A stretch of 64,000 nt of DNA, taken from positions 17,896,412 to 17,960,411 of the forward strand of contig NW_022145594.1 in NCBI RefSeq assembly GCF_000002235.5, in the 5' to 3' direction. Each line of letters begins with the position of its first letter. Positions within the stretch are counted from its first letter, which is position 1. The DNA comes from Strongylocentrotus purpuratus. Lineage: Eukaryota > Echinodermata > Echinoidea > Camarodonta > Strongylocentrotidae. Positions 1-8,155 of this stretch are shown here, in pieces. Position numbers and translations under genes: made by a program. The notes beneath the pieces were generated by a model. It did no database searches, was not told the origin of the DNA, and saw nothing but the letters and a program-made list of their open reading frames with translations.

Positions 1-124
1 CCTGGGTTAAGTGTGGTAAATGTAGATCAATGTCTTGCCAAAGGACATTGGTGCTGAGGCGGGACTCAAACCCGGATCTTGTGATCGACAGTCCAGTGAC
101 ATATCCACTCGACCATGACACCTC
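1..124 (-). repeat. tRNA-derived SINE, cut by window edge
   Basis: Read on the minus strand from about 124 downwards, the sequence begins like a tRNA: an A-box-like TGGTCGAGTGG is followed about 35 bases later by a B-box GGTTTGAGTCC. The same head occurs at 790 and, more diverged, at 62612. The body continues to the left edge of the window, so its 3' tail is not seen. The head lacks a proper anticodon and acceptor stem pairing, so it is a SINE head and not a tRNA gene. Confidence 0.75.
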
Positions 125-190
125 TACTATGTAGATTTTAATAAGATAGTGTTTAGCAATTGTTCAATCAATCCCTTAATCCATCAACAG

Positions 191-447
191 GTGTCGACCC
201 CTCCGTCGGCCATCTTGAACCTCCCGCTCCAAGTTCTCTGGAACCAGAACCATCCACCCCACAGCAACTCCCCTCACACTCAACAGCCACCCCTACTCAG
301 CCCACCACTACCCCTACTCGGCCCGTCGCCACCCCCACCCATCCCAGCAGGCCTCCTCTCTCTGAGAAGCCAGCCAGGATCATGGTCAATGATGGGAACC
401 TACAAAGGAATGCTGGTCAAAAACTTGGAAAGACAGGAAATGCCAAG
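191..447 (+). CDS. PRDM-family zinc-finger gene, Pro/Thr-rich exon upstream of the PR domain (partial gene)
   Basis: This internal exon encodes about 85 residues of a low-complexity Pro/Thr/Ser linker with repeated TP-x-x-P units, ending in a Lys/Gly/Asn-rich stretch. The acceptor is ATCAACAG before 191 and the donor is CCAAG|GTATAG at 447/448. The exon starts in phase 1 and ends in phase 0, and the next exon at 2020 also begins in phase 0, which is the main argument for joining them. The segment has no recognisable domain; a disordered linker between N-terminal domains and the PR/SET domain is expected in this family. The start codon and any earlier exons lie left of the window. The weak polypyrimidine tract leaves the 5' boundary less certain than the 3' one. 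Confidence 0.65.
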
Positions 448-789
448 GTATAGATAAAGTACATTGTATACTATCCTAAATGTTAAAGAAAACACCAAGT
501 GCTATTACGGGTACTCATGTAATATTGTGAAAGAAACTACCTAGAAATGAATCTGATTGGTTAATTACGTAGGTCAAGGAAACAATTGTTTGTGACGTTT
601 GACGTCATTTACACAGTGAAAAGCCCTGGAGAAACATGTGAGCATGTGGAACACATAGCAATGTCACATCAGAATTTGATACATGTGTAAAGTGTAAATA
701 TTTCAAGTCAGGGACCAATGCCCCCACAACTTCATGGATACAATTCCACGCAAGCTTGAGCTCTATAGAAGACATTCCTAAGATCATAG
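448..789 (+). other. PRDM intron, unique sequence
   Basis: First part of the 1572-bp intron between exons 191-447 and 2020-2199. A TGACGTCA motif (CRE-like) lies at about 600. No repeat or coding signal is recognised. The rest of the intron holds a SINE (790-1144) and a LINE-like tail (1212-1400); 1401-2019 shows nothing further except the polypyrimidine stretch leading to the acceptor. Confidence 0.5.
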
Positions 790-1144
790 AGGTGTCGTGG
801 TCGAGTGGATATGTCAGCGGACTGTTGATCACAGGGTCTGCGGTTCAAGTCCCATCGCGGCACTAATGTCCTACATTTGCCACTCTCATGTACATGTAGG
901 TGTTAAGTGGGTACCTGATAGGATGCGAAAGCTAATGTGGTTTGATTAGCAATGGCGGTTGTAATATGGCGACTGGCTGGAACGCTCCCCAGGGAGTGGA
1001 GAATGTGCATACCTTGTGTCCGGGTAAGCCTGAATCCGATGACCGGGGTAATAATATATATCTGTAAAGCGCTTTGAGAGGTCCTGCGGTCCTAAAATGC
1101 GCTATATAAGGACGAACTATTATTATTATTATTATTATTATTAT
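790..1144 (+). repeat. full-length tRNA-derived SINE with LINE-like 3' tail
   Basis: The head carries an A-box-like TGGTCGAGTGG (about 799) and a B-box GGTTCAAGTCC (about 841). A body of about 220 bp follows, then a tail with two GCGCT motifs (AAGCGCTTTGAGAGG at about 1067 and GCGCTATATAAGG at about 1098) and a terminal (ATT)n run to 1144. The tail resembles the 3' end of the LINE fragment at 3941-4320. It sits in the PRDM intron in sense orientation. The flanking ATCAT on both sides could be a short target duplication. Confidence 0.8.
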
Positions 1145-1211
1145 CATGATTGTGAAAGAGCAGGTGGAATCAAGAAGGGAAACTCCATGTCGACTGCTGC
1201 CATCACATGAT

Positions 1212-1400
1212 GATACCAGAATTGATTTGATTTGATTTGATTTGATTTATTTATTTCTGTTTGATTTTCTTTTTCTTTTGCATTTTTACAAATATATAAC
1301 AAACAAATATTGCAAATTTACACATGACAAAAGAATATATGTAGAATAATGTAAGGCTGGCTGTAACTAATCGAAAACATCAAACAGGAGGGTTGAGAAA
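1212..1400 (-). mobile_element. non-LTR retrotransposon 3' fragment with (ATCAA)n tail
   Basis: A (TGATT)n run is followed by TTATTTATTTCTG, a TTTCTTTTTCTTTTGCATTT block and GGCTGTAACTAATCGAAAAC. The same order of blocks recurs at 15173-15345, so this is a dispersed family. The short pentanucleotide run at one end fits the variable 3' tail of a LINE or SINE inserted on the minus strand. No coding part is retained. Confidence 0.55.
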
Positions 1401-2019
1401 ATAATCAAAACTTGATAGTATGACTACCCTTAAAGGATACACAATAATACAAATATGGAGGAACAAAATATTGGTAAAAGGGGAAAAAGACAGAAAAAAA
1501 AGAAGACAAAAAGAAAGAGGGGATGCACATCAATATTCACAGACTTATGTGGTAGTTGGATTTCAATAAAGATTTTTTTTAAAAGAAAAGAAAATGCAAA
1601 TTTGAATATTGAGTGGCCAACTTGGGATATAATAGAATGAGAAGACTCGCGAGGTTCGGACAGTATGAATGTAAATGTAAGATCAGCCAGCTGGTTTTAA
1701 GCCTGGGTCTGCGAGTCAGTTTTGATGTGCAAAAGGTCATAATTTGTCATAACACCATTACTGGGTGTACAGGTCTGGCAAATAGCAAATCCCTGTAGTC
1801 CCATCAAGAAATACCCCCTAGTCCCTCAGAGAGTCTTTGGATGAGGAAAATTTAAGAAAATGAATTGACCACATGGCGCCAGAAAATGCATAAGGCCTGT
1901 TTGTCTTCGGTGTTGAATTCCCCATGAGAGCCCACTACCATTCGTCTTTAACTTCTCTTTAAGATTGATATCATATGTCTGTTTTGTGTTCCCCTCACAA
2001 ACATGTGGAAACTTGGTAG

Positions 2020-2199
2020 AAGCCAATGCTGCATGCGATCCTGCCAGAAGGCTTCAGCTACCAGTTTGCAGACAAGGGTGGTCGCACCATCCAAGGGGTG
2101 GTGGTGGACCGTTTCATCCAGAAATCTCAGTGGTTCGGTCCTTTCAACGGCACCTTGCTGGACGAGGAAGCCGGTCAAGACATTGGCTCAACCTGGGAG
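2020..2199 (+). CDS. PRDM-family zinc-finger gene, exon encoding the N-terminal half of the PR/SET domain
   Basis: The exon encodes 60 residues beginning KPMLHAILPEGF and ending GSTWE. The pattern LPEG, then WFGPFNG, then LLDEEAG is the first half of a PR/SET domain (compare the FGPY-G...E motif of the PRDM7/9-like group). Acceptor: TTGGTAG before 2020, after a pyrimidine tract at 1981-1997 with no intervening AG. Donor: GGGAG|GTAATA at 2199/2200. Both borders are phase 0. An in-frame TAG at 2017-2019 lies in the intron, which supports this start. In PRDM9 one methyl-transfer-site tyrosine lies in the GPY motif; here the same place reads GPF, so catalytic activity cannot be assumed. Confidence 0.88.
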
Positions 2200-2219
2200 G
2201 TAATATGTGAATTGTATAA

Positions 2220-2693
2220 TTAGGGTGCGTTCAATCGACACTTTTTCACCCTAGAATCACTGCTTTCAAATATGTTTAGTTTAAAACACGGTTGCGTTCA
2301 AGCGATTTTTGGTCGGTCGTAAAAAATAAACGTGTTAAAAAACACAATCATGAAACGCTGAAAAAGTTTTGTATTGTGATATTGCAAAAATCGCTTGAAT
2401 GAGGAGGGAATTCTCAATCATGATTCTATGACGTCATTATCGTGGCCTGTTCCGGTTTGACTGACAGTCCACCGTTAACACAGACAGAAAGCACGCGGCG
2501 AAGTTGACCTATACTTTCTGGGTCAAACTGCACAGTGTGATGAGCAGCGGCTGGGCTTGAAATGAGCAAGAATCAGCGTTGATGAAAAGTCGCTTGAACG
2601 CTCTTCCGCAGTAACCGTGTTTTTTAACAGCGTTTTGAATCTTGATTCATGTTTGTGATTCTAGCTTCAAAAAATTGCTTGAACGCAGCCTTA
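2220..2693. mobile_element. MITE with TTAGG-TGCGTTCAA termini in a PRDM intron
   Basis: The left end reads TTAGGGTGCGTTCAAT and the right end, reverse-complemented, reads CTAAGGCTGCGTTCAAGC, both followed about 20 bases inside by TAGAATCA. The 474-bp element carries more internal GCTTGAACG/CGTTCAAGC motifs in both orientations and has no coding capacity. It begins only 20 bp after the exon donor at 2199. The superfamily is not settled; hAT-like ends are possible but no clear target duplication is visible. Confidence 0.65.
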
Positions 2694-3000
2694 GAGTCAG
2701 AGGTGCAGGCGCAGGACATGTGCCCCACAAGTTTTTTTTTAAAAAGTTGAAGAGGCAGAATAATTATAATAATGGTAATAGGTCCACTTGTATAGCAGAA
2801 CTACTACATGTGTATGTTTATAATCTACCACGCTTAATACAAAGTGTCAGTAGCATCTTCTTAAGCTGCCATTTATTTACACGTATGGAACAAACACACA
2901 TTAAATCGCTGCTATTACCTTAAAAGGGATTGGGTAACTTTGTCTCAGATTCTCAAACAGAATCCTTGATTTAGCTCATGCTGCAATGATAATTATAAAC

Positions 3001-3308
3001 CTTTAGGTCAGTAATAGGAACCCCATGACTTTTACAAGTCGATCCGCCTGTCTGATTATCAAGATATTTGTGATTGGAAATCGAAACCAAATCTTGCGGT
3101 TTCCTAAAGGTTTTCATAACACTACAGTCTATTGGGGAAAATTAGTATGGTAAAACCGGTCACTCAAAGATTTTTACTTTTTTGAGGCACTTTTTGATCA
3201 TTTTGAAGCGCAATTATTTTAGGGCTTAAATATTACACCATATCACAAACACTGATAGCACATAGGGCCGTGCATCTCAGATTTAACATTGTTAAACGAT
3301 GCCTTTAA
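3001..3308 (-). mobile_element. MITE of the 280-bp TTAA-bounded family, copy 1
   Basis: Read on the minus strand, it matches 14529-14807 block by block: ATCGTTTAACAATGTTAAAT, then TCTGAGAT, CACGGCCCTA, ATATGGTGTAAT, TCAAAATGATCAA, GTGACCGGTTTTACCATAC and CAATAGACTGTAGTG. The 3' border at CCTTTAA (3308) lies only about 36 bp before the acceptor of the next PRDM exon. It encodes nothing. Confidence 0.75.
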
Positions 3309-3344
3309 TGACAAAAGGGTGTGTTCTCTCGTGTTATTTTTCAG

Positions 3345-3597
3345 CTGTGTCTCCAAGGCAACGTGTGGTTCTACCTGGACGGTAAGAACAAAATCCACAA
3401 CAACTGGTTGTACCACATCAACCCTGCAAGGACCAGAGAAGAACAGAACCTAGAGGCCTTCCAGCACTACGGGGACATCTACTTCAGAGCCCTGGACAAC
3501 GTCCAACCCGGTACGGAACTCAAGGTCTTCTACTCTGATGAATACATGGAGAAGATAGGATGTAGCGTGAAGCTGGAAGATTTGGGATATGATAAAG
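3345..3597 (+). CDS. PRDM-family zinc-finger gene, exon encoding the C-terminal half of the PR/SET domain
   Basis: The exon encodes 84 residues with all hallmarks of the second half of a PR/SET domain: FYLDGKNK, NNWLYHINPAR, EEQNLEAFQHYGDIYFRA and PGTELKVFYSDEYMEKIG. The W-x(4)-N-x-A, EQNL-x-A and FYSDEY motifs align with PRDM7/9-like proteins. The tyrosine of the YSDEY motif, catalytic in PRDM9 by homology, is kept, whereas the IFYRT tyrosine appears as F in IYFRA. Acceptor: a long pyrimidine tract and TTTTTCAG before 3345 (phase 0). Donor: AAAG|GTAAGT at 3597/3598 (phase 1), the strongest splice site in the gene. The next exon starts in phase 1 and completes a GAG codon across the junction. 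Confidence 0.9.
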
Positions 3598-3940
3598 GTA
3601 AGTGGCTAATGTTATTTGAAAGAATGGTTTGGAAAATCTTGCACTGACTGGAAGAATCGATGGAAGGAGGAGTAGGAGTACAAGGAGGATTTTGTGGATG
3701 AGTAGCATAAGGAGTGGGATTTCTGAAAGTGGAATCGATCTTGGGGAGAATAAATTACTTCATAGAATATGGGACAGAGAGTTGTGGTATTCCATGGTCA
3801 CCAACATCTCAGGACATGGCACGTAAAGAAGAAGAAGTGGCTAATAGTGCAGACACACTCTCATAAAACACATTGCTGTAAGAGTCATGTAAAGCTGTGT
3901 ATCTTGTTTAGGAAGGGACATGGCTGTCGCATGGTGGTTA
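3598..3940 (+). other. PRDM intron, unique sequence
   Basis: First part of the 1819-bp intron between 3597 and 5417. Nothing coding or repetitive is recognised. The remainder of the intron is a LINE 3' end (3941-4320), a stretch rich in degenerate ACATGGT motifs (4340-4560), and a MITE with tandem units (4613-5229). Confidence 0.45.
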
Positions 3941-4320
3941 GTAATAATAATAAAACGGTTCTTATAAAGCGCTTACCACCAAAGTCTCTAAGCGCTATAA
4001 CAAACAAAATACAATGATAAACAATGACAATACATATGAAATATACATCAATGTGAACAGAGTATGTTAATCATCAAAAGCAATTTTGAATAAATGTGTC
4101 TTAAGACAAGTTTTGAATTGGTTAACAGTCTGACAGAATTTGACATTTACAGGTAGTTTGTTCCAAAGTTCAGCAGAAGCTTTGCAAAAAGAGCGATTAC
4201 CAGAACAAAGAGTTGACACCGAAGTAGACACAAGGTTTAATTGTGAAGATGACCGTAGATTTCTCGAGGGTTTGTGTTCCTGGAATAGTCCTTGCAGATA
4301 AATTGGCGTCAATTCATTTT
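3941..4320 (-). mobile_element. 5'-truncated LINE, C-terminal end of reverse transcriptase ORF plus 3' UTR
   Basis: On the minus strand about 80 residues read like the C-terminus of a CR1/L2-type ORF2. They include a P-S-R-NLRSSSQLNL block, then GNRSFCKASAELWNKLP and FKTCLKTHLFKIAF; the G-x-RSF...A-x-LWN-x-LP...FK-x-x-LK-x-HLF pattern is typical of the end of these ORFs. After the stop codon comes a 3' UTR with paired GCGCTTAGAG and AAGCGCTTTATAAG motifs and an (ATT)n end at 3941. Everything upstream of the C-terminus is missing, as in ordinary 5'-truncated insertions. Confidence 0.82.
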
Positions 4321-4612
4321 AATAGTTACAGCATCTACGTGACAGGTACATGGTCTATGTGGTACTTGCCACATGACAGACCAAAATGTTACCACATAAA
4401 CTCAGCCTTTACAATAACAGTGAACCCTACATGGTGCCAGGTCGCATTATGTGGTATTCACATGGCATTTCATGGTAAAGCACGGTGCTAAAGTGGCGTT
4501 GTGGGGTGTTTACATGGTCTTACATGGTGTTAAGTGGTGTGATTGTTTACATGGCTATTTTTACGAAAATCAGAAGGCAAGAGTGCATGGCTACTTTGTT
4601 GCTTTCATCAAG

Positions 4613-5229
4613 TGCCTCCGTTACGAAGCCGGAGGCATTATGTTTTCGGGTTGTCCGTCCGTCCGTACGTACGTACATGTACGTCCCGTTCTCGTGATCG
4701 CGTTATCTGAAGAACCGATTGATGGATTCCTGCCAAACTTAGGTCATGTATGTTACTTGCAGAGCTGATGATCTGATTACATTTTTTGGGGTCATGAGGT
4801 CAAGGTCAAAGGTCATGCGGCTCATTATGTATGCAAAAAAAGCTTGTGATCGTATTATCATTAGAACAGATGGATGGATTCCTGCCAAACTTAGATCATT
4901 TATGTATCTTGCAGAGCCAATGAACTGAGTAGTTTCTTGGTTCATAATGTCAAAGGTCATGGGCTCATTATGTATGCAAAAATAGCTTGTGAATGCATTC
5001 TCATTAGAACTGACAGATGGATTACTATTTAACTCAGGACATCTTGCAGAGCCAATGAACTGAGTAGATTTTAGGGTCATGAGGTCGAAGATCAAAGGGT
5101 CATATATGTATATGAGAAATTGCCTGTAATCACGATATTCAGAGAACCTGTTAATGGATTGCAATTGAACTTGAATTTGAAAAATTTCTTCTGTTTTGGT
5201 TTGTAAAATTGCTCTATGACGGAGGCATC
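4613..5229. mobile_element. MITE with four internal tandem units
   Basis: The termini TGCCTCCGT (about 4613) and ACGGAGGCA (about 5219) are inverted. A second GGAGGCATTATGTTTTCG at 4641 is repeated directly as GGAGGCATCATTTTCG near 5221. Between them lie about four degraded direct units starting at 4711, 4863, 5006 and 5143 (periods 152, 143 and 137 bp). The shared blocks are GAAC-x-GAT-x-GATGGATT, CTTGCAGAGC, AAGGTCA and CTCATTATGTATGCAAAA. A (TCCG)n run sits near the left end. No protein is encoded. The superfamily is not known to me. Confidence 0.7.
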
Positions 5230-5416
5230 ATTTTCGAATGCGCGCAGTCGAAGTTCCATCTAGTTATTTTTATTATTAGTCGATAGAATACATTGATACA
5301 GTGTGAACTGTTGGACCACATGATATGAAACGCCTATTTTTGAGGAAATAAGATTTTCCTTACACCTCTTTTATCCTGTGTCACATTGGTTCTTTCTCTT
5401 TTTCCATTTTTTTCAG

Positions 5417-7236
5417 AGGCTGACTGTTTCAGATGTCACCGGTGTGAAAGAACGTACAATACATCCAAGAGCATGCTGCGGCACTTCAAGTACAGTCACT
5501 CCAAGGAGGACCAGACACCAAGCAGGAGTAGCAATCTCAAGGAAAGGATCAGCAAGAAGGCCAGATTGATGGAATCACTGAAACAACCCTTGGAGGGACG
5601 GAGTCACCTGGAGCCTCCAGAGACATCATGGAGTATAAGGGAACTGCTTTGTGACAAAGAAGAACATTTTGTTTGCGTCACGTGCGGCAAGCATTTTCCG
5701 ACAAACGGTCGTCTCAAGGCCCATGAACGGTTCCACGAGAGCACCTGCGAGAAGTTTGAGTGTGACATGTGCGGTGCTGTCTTCAAGACGTCACTTTCGC
5801 TGATGAGGCACAAGAAGATCCACACAGAGATCCAGTTTAAGTGCACCTTGTGCTTCAAGAAGTACACCTGTCGCTCCCACCTGTCCCGACACATGCATAC
5901 TGCGCATGGGTTCGAGAGGGTGAGAGGGAAAATCCTGTGCATGGGTTGTTCGAGGAAGTTTCTCCTGGAGGATGATATGTTGAAACATCTCAAGAGTTGT
6001 AAGGGGCTTCAGACAGTGATGAAGGAGAGAACCCAGGTATCCTCGGAAGACGATGACAACGGTACCTCCAGCAGAGGTGAGGAAGGGTTGGACCCAGACG
6101 AAGATCAAAGGAACACGGCTAAATCATTGGAAAGGCATGGGAAGGTCCATGCCGATCGGGAGAGTGAGTGTACCTTATGCCACAAGCATTACAGCTCTCG
6201 TTCGCACCTGTCCCGACACATGCATACTGTACATGGCTTTGAGCGGGTGAGAGGGAAAATTGTCTGCATGGGGTGTTCGAAGATGTTTTGTCTGGAAGAG
6301 AATATGTCACAGCATCTTCGGCGCTGTAAGGGACTCCGGGAGCTCCTCAAGAGGAAGAAGAACCTACGCAAGATATCAAGCAACTCTGATGATGATGATG
6401 ATGATGGGTTTATCCCCAATGAGGAAGAGGAAAGCTGTGGAGTGTTGAAAGCATTGGAAGGTCCTGATAGGGCTATGGGTCAGTCAACTATGGGTGATTT
6501 GAACGAGACGGAAACGTTTGGTGTTGAGACAAACAGACAAGGAGAGGATAGTAAAGGGAGGGTGATTGATATGTTGGGGGTTCGTTCGTTTCAGGACGCT
6601 TCCAAACCCTTCAAGTGTAGCTACTGCACCAAGAGATTCCTCACCAAGAATAGGTTGCTTCGCCACAAGCACAACAGGCATCCTAAAAGCTCCGTCTTCA
6701 AATGTGATCACTGCGACCAGACGTTCCCTTACAAGCATCGACTGCTGAAACACCTGCCCACGCACAACAAGGACAAGCGGTACAAGTGCCAGCTCTGCCC
6801 TCGCAGCTTCGCATCGGAGATTGCCCTCTCAAACCACCAGGAGGAGCACACCGACGCAAGGCCCCACAAATGCGAGCCGTGCATTAGGGCGTTCCGGACA
6901 CGAAAGCTCCTTCTGAGCCACAACAGAAGGATACATGCTGTCCGGGAGATGCGCTTCGCTTGCTCGTTTTGCGACAAGAAGTTCCCGGAGAGGACCAACC
7001 TCGTCCTCCACGAGCGCCGTCACAAGGGTATACGACCCCATGTTTGTTTGGCGTGTGGGAAGGCGTTTACGAGTAAACATTGTCTCATTACTCATATGAG
7101 GATACATACTGGCGAGAAGCCTTTCAAATGTAACTTATGCGGGAAATGCTTTCCGTTAAATCATCATCTTGAACAACATCTGATGTCTCATTCTCGTCAG
7201 GGAAATGCAAATTACGCGGGAAATGCTTCCCCGTAA
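5417..7236 (+). CDS. PRDM-family zinc-finger gene, terminal exon with 14 zinc fingers
   Basis: The exon encodes 606 residues and a TAA stop at 7234-7236. The acceptor is TTTTTTTCAG before 5417 in phase 1. Fingers (approximate DNA positions): F1 5425, F2 5668, F3 5755, F4 5841, F5 5935, F6 6166, F7 6262, F8 6613, F9 6700, F10 6784, F11 6868, F12 6958, F13 7038 and F14 7126. F5 and F7 are C2HC (CMGC...H-x3-C); the rest are C2H2. F4-F5 and F6-F7 are paralogous pairs sharing RSHLSRHMHT and HGFERVRGKI. Acidic linkers with a (GAT)n-encoded Asp run at about 6390 separate the groups. F8-F14 form a canonical array, ending with one TGEKPF linker. The likely role is a nuclear sequence-specific DNA-binding regulator, with the PR domain as methyltransferase or cofactor interface. 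The fingers are diverse, unlike the near-identical minisatellite array of vertebrate PRDM9, so I do not assign that orthology. Confidence 0.93.
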
Positions 7237-7238
7237 AG
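7201..7238 (+). pseudogene. frameshifted remnant of a fifteenth zinc finger
   Basis: AAATGC...TTACGCGGGAAATGCTTCC at 7203-7230 is homologous to AAATGT...TTATGCGGGAAATGCTTTCC of finger 14 at 7126-7153. The spacing is 77 bp instead of the 84-bp finger period, a 7-bp loss in the linker. This shifts the frame, so the remnant is read as the tail GNANYAGNASP and the stop codon. In the ancestral frame it would read a GKCFPVK-type finger core with the second cysteine changed to arginine. Confidence 0.6.
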
Positions 7239-7612
7239 GTAATACAAAGTTTTGGGATGGCGTCATGAATTTGGTTAAAAATGAACATATTGGATCCTAC
7301 AATATTCAGTGATCATTGTCGCGGTTGAAATCGAGTCAAAAGTTATGAAATTGTTAACTCTTTGCCCGCTTCGTTCGGCTAGCGGAACATACAGCGGGCT
7401 GCCAACTTCGACTCAAGTCACATTTCATTCACAATACACACGGAACGCATTTAATTCTATTGTACGCACACACACACAATAGTAACGCGTGCTTCGCATT
7501 GTATACACATCACACTTCATTGCACCGCTTTCGCAGACATTGTTTACATTGACATTTTCCAAGAAAAATTGAGTTTTTGAAACTGCTTTTGCAAATATTC
7601 TGATGAGCTAGG

Positions 7613-7840
7613 ATGGCCCCTATTAGGAGGAGACGGGACTTCTTCACTGCTGATCAGGTACGAGAACTTGTGATGGACCCTGTTCCAACAGCCGACTCTG
7701 ATTCAGAGGAGAGCGAGACTGACTCTGACGAGGAAGATGAGCCTGGTCCCACACGTACACTTTTGCGTAATCCCACAGAACATGATAATGGCGTGGACAT
7801 CAATCACGATTCAGACAGCGAGTTTGAAGAGGAAATTAGG
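7613..7840 (+). pseudogene. piggyBac transposase, N-terminal remnant
   Basis: An ATG at 7613 opens a frame beginning MAPIRRRRDFFTADQVRELV followed by about 50 very acidic Ser/Asp/Glu residues. Basic start, an F-T-x-x-Q/E-x-x-x-L helix and an acidic region are the usual N-terminus of piggyBac transposases and PGBD proteins. At about 7840 the frame runs into CT microsatellite, and neither the catalytic aspartates nor the cysteine-rich C-terminal domain occurs later in the element. Assignment rests mainly on position inside a TTAA-bounded element. The protein is non-functional as a transposase. Confidence 0.75.
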
Positions 7841-8155
7841 GATGATGTGTCTCTATCTTGTTCTCACTCTCATTATCTCAACCTGCCTCTGTCTTTCTCT
7901 GTCTGCCTATCTGTCTTTCTCTCTCCGTGTCTCTTCTTATTTATATCCCTATCTGCCTGTCTCTTTCTTCTTCCCCTCCCCCTCTATCTCCATCTTCTCA
8001 CTCTCATTTTCTGTATCTGCTTATATCTCTTTCTTTCTCTCTCTCTCTCTCTCTCTATCTCTCCCTGTCTCTTCTTATTTCTTTCCCAATCTGCCTGTCT
8101 CTACGTTCTTATTCTCTTTCTTTCTCTCTCCCTCTCTCTGTCTACCTCTTGTTAT
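7840..8155 (+). repeat. degenerate (TC)n/(CTGT)n low-complexity tract
   Basis: About 315 bp of pyrimidine-rich sequence built from TCTC, TCTGT and TTTC units, expanding inside the piggyBac remnant and breaking its reading frame. Confidence 0.8.

Noticed and set aside
605..832. 75-codon minus-strand frame overlapping the SINE head
   Set aside because: Extends into the tRNA-like head and has no domain; incidental.
800..865. Genuine tRNA gene
   Set aside because: A/B boxes are present but cloverleaf pairing and an acceptor stem are not; followed by a SINE body and (ATT)n tail.
4711..5200. CRISPR-like array (repeats of about 145 bp period)
   Set aside because: Units are long, degraded and contiguous, with no short identical repeats or unique spacers; the context is eukaryotic.
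5417..7236. Assignment as PRDM9 proper
   Set aside because: Fingers are diverse and fixed rather than near-identical tandem repeats, and any KRAB/SSXRD region would be outside the window. Family membership only is supported.
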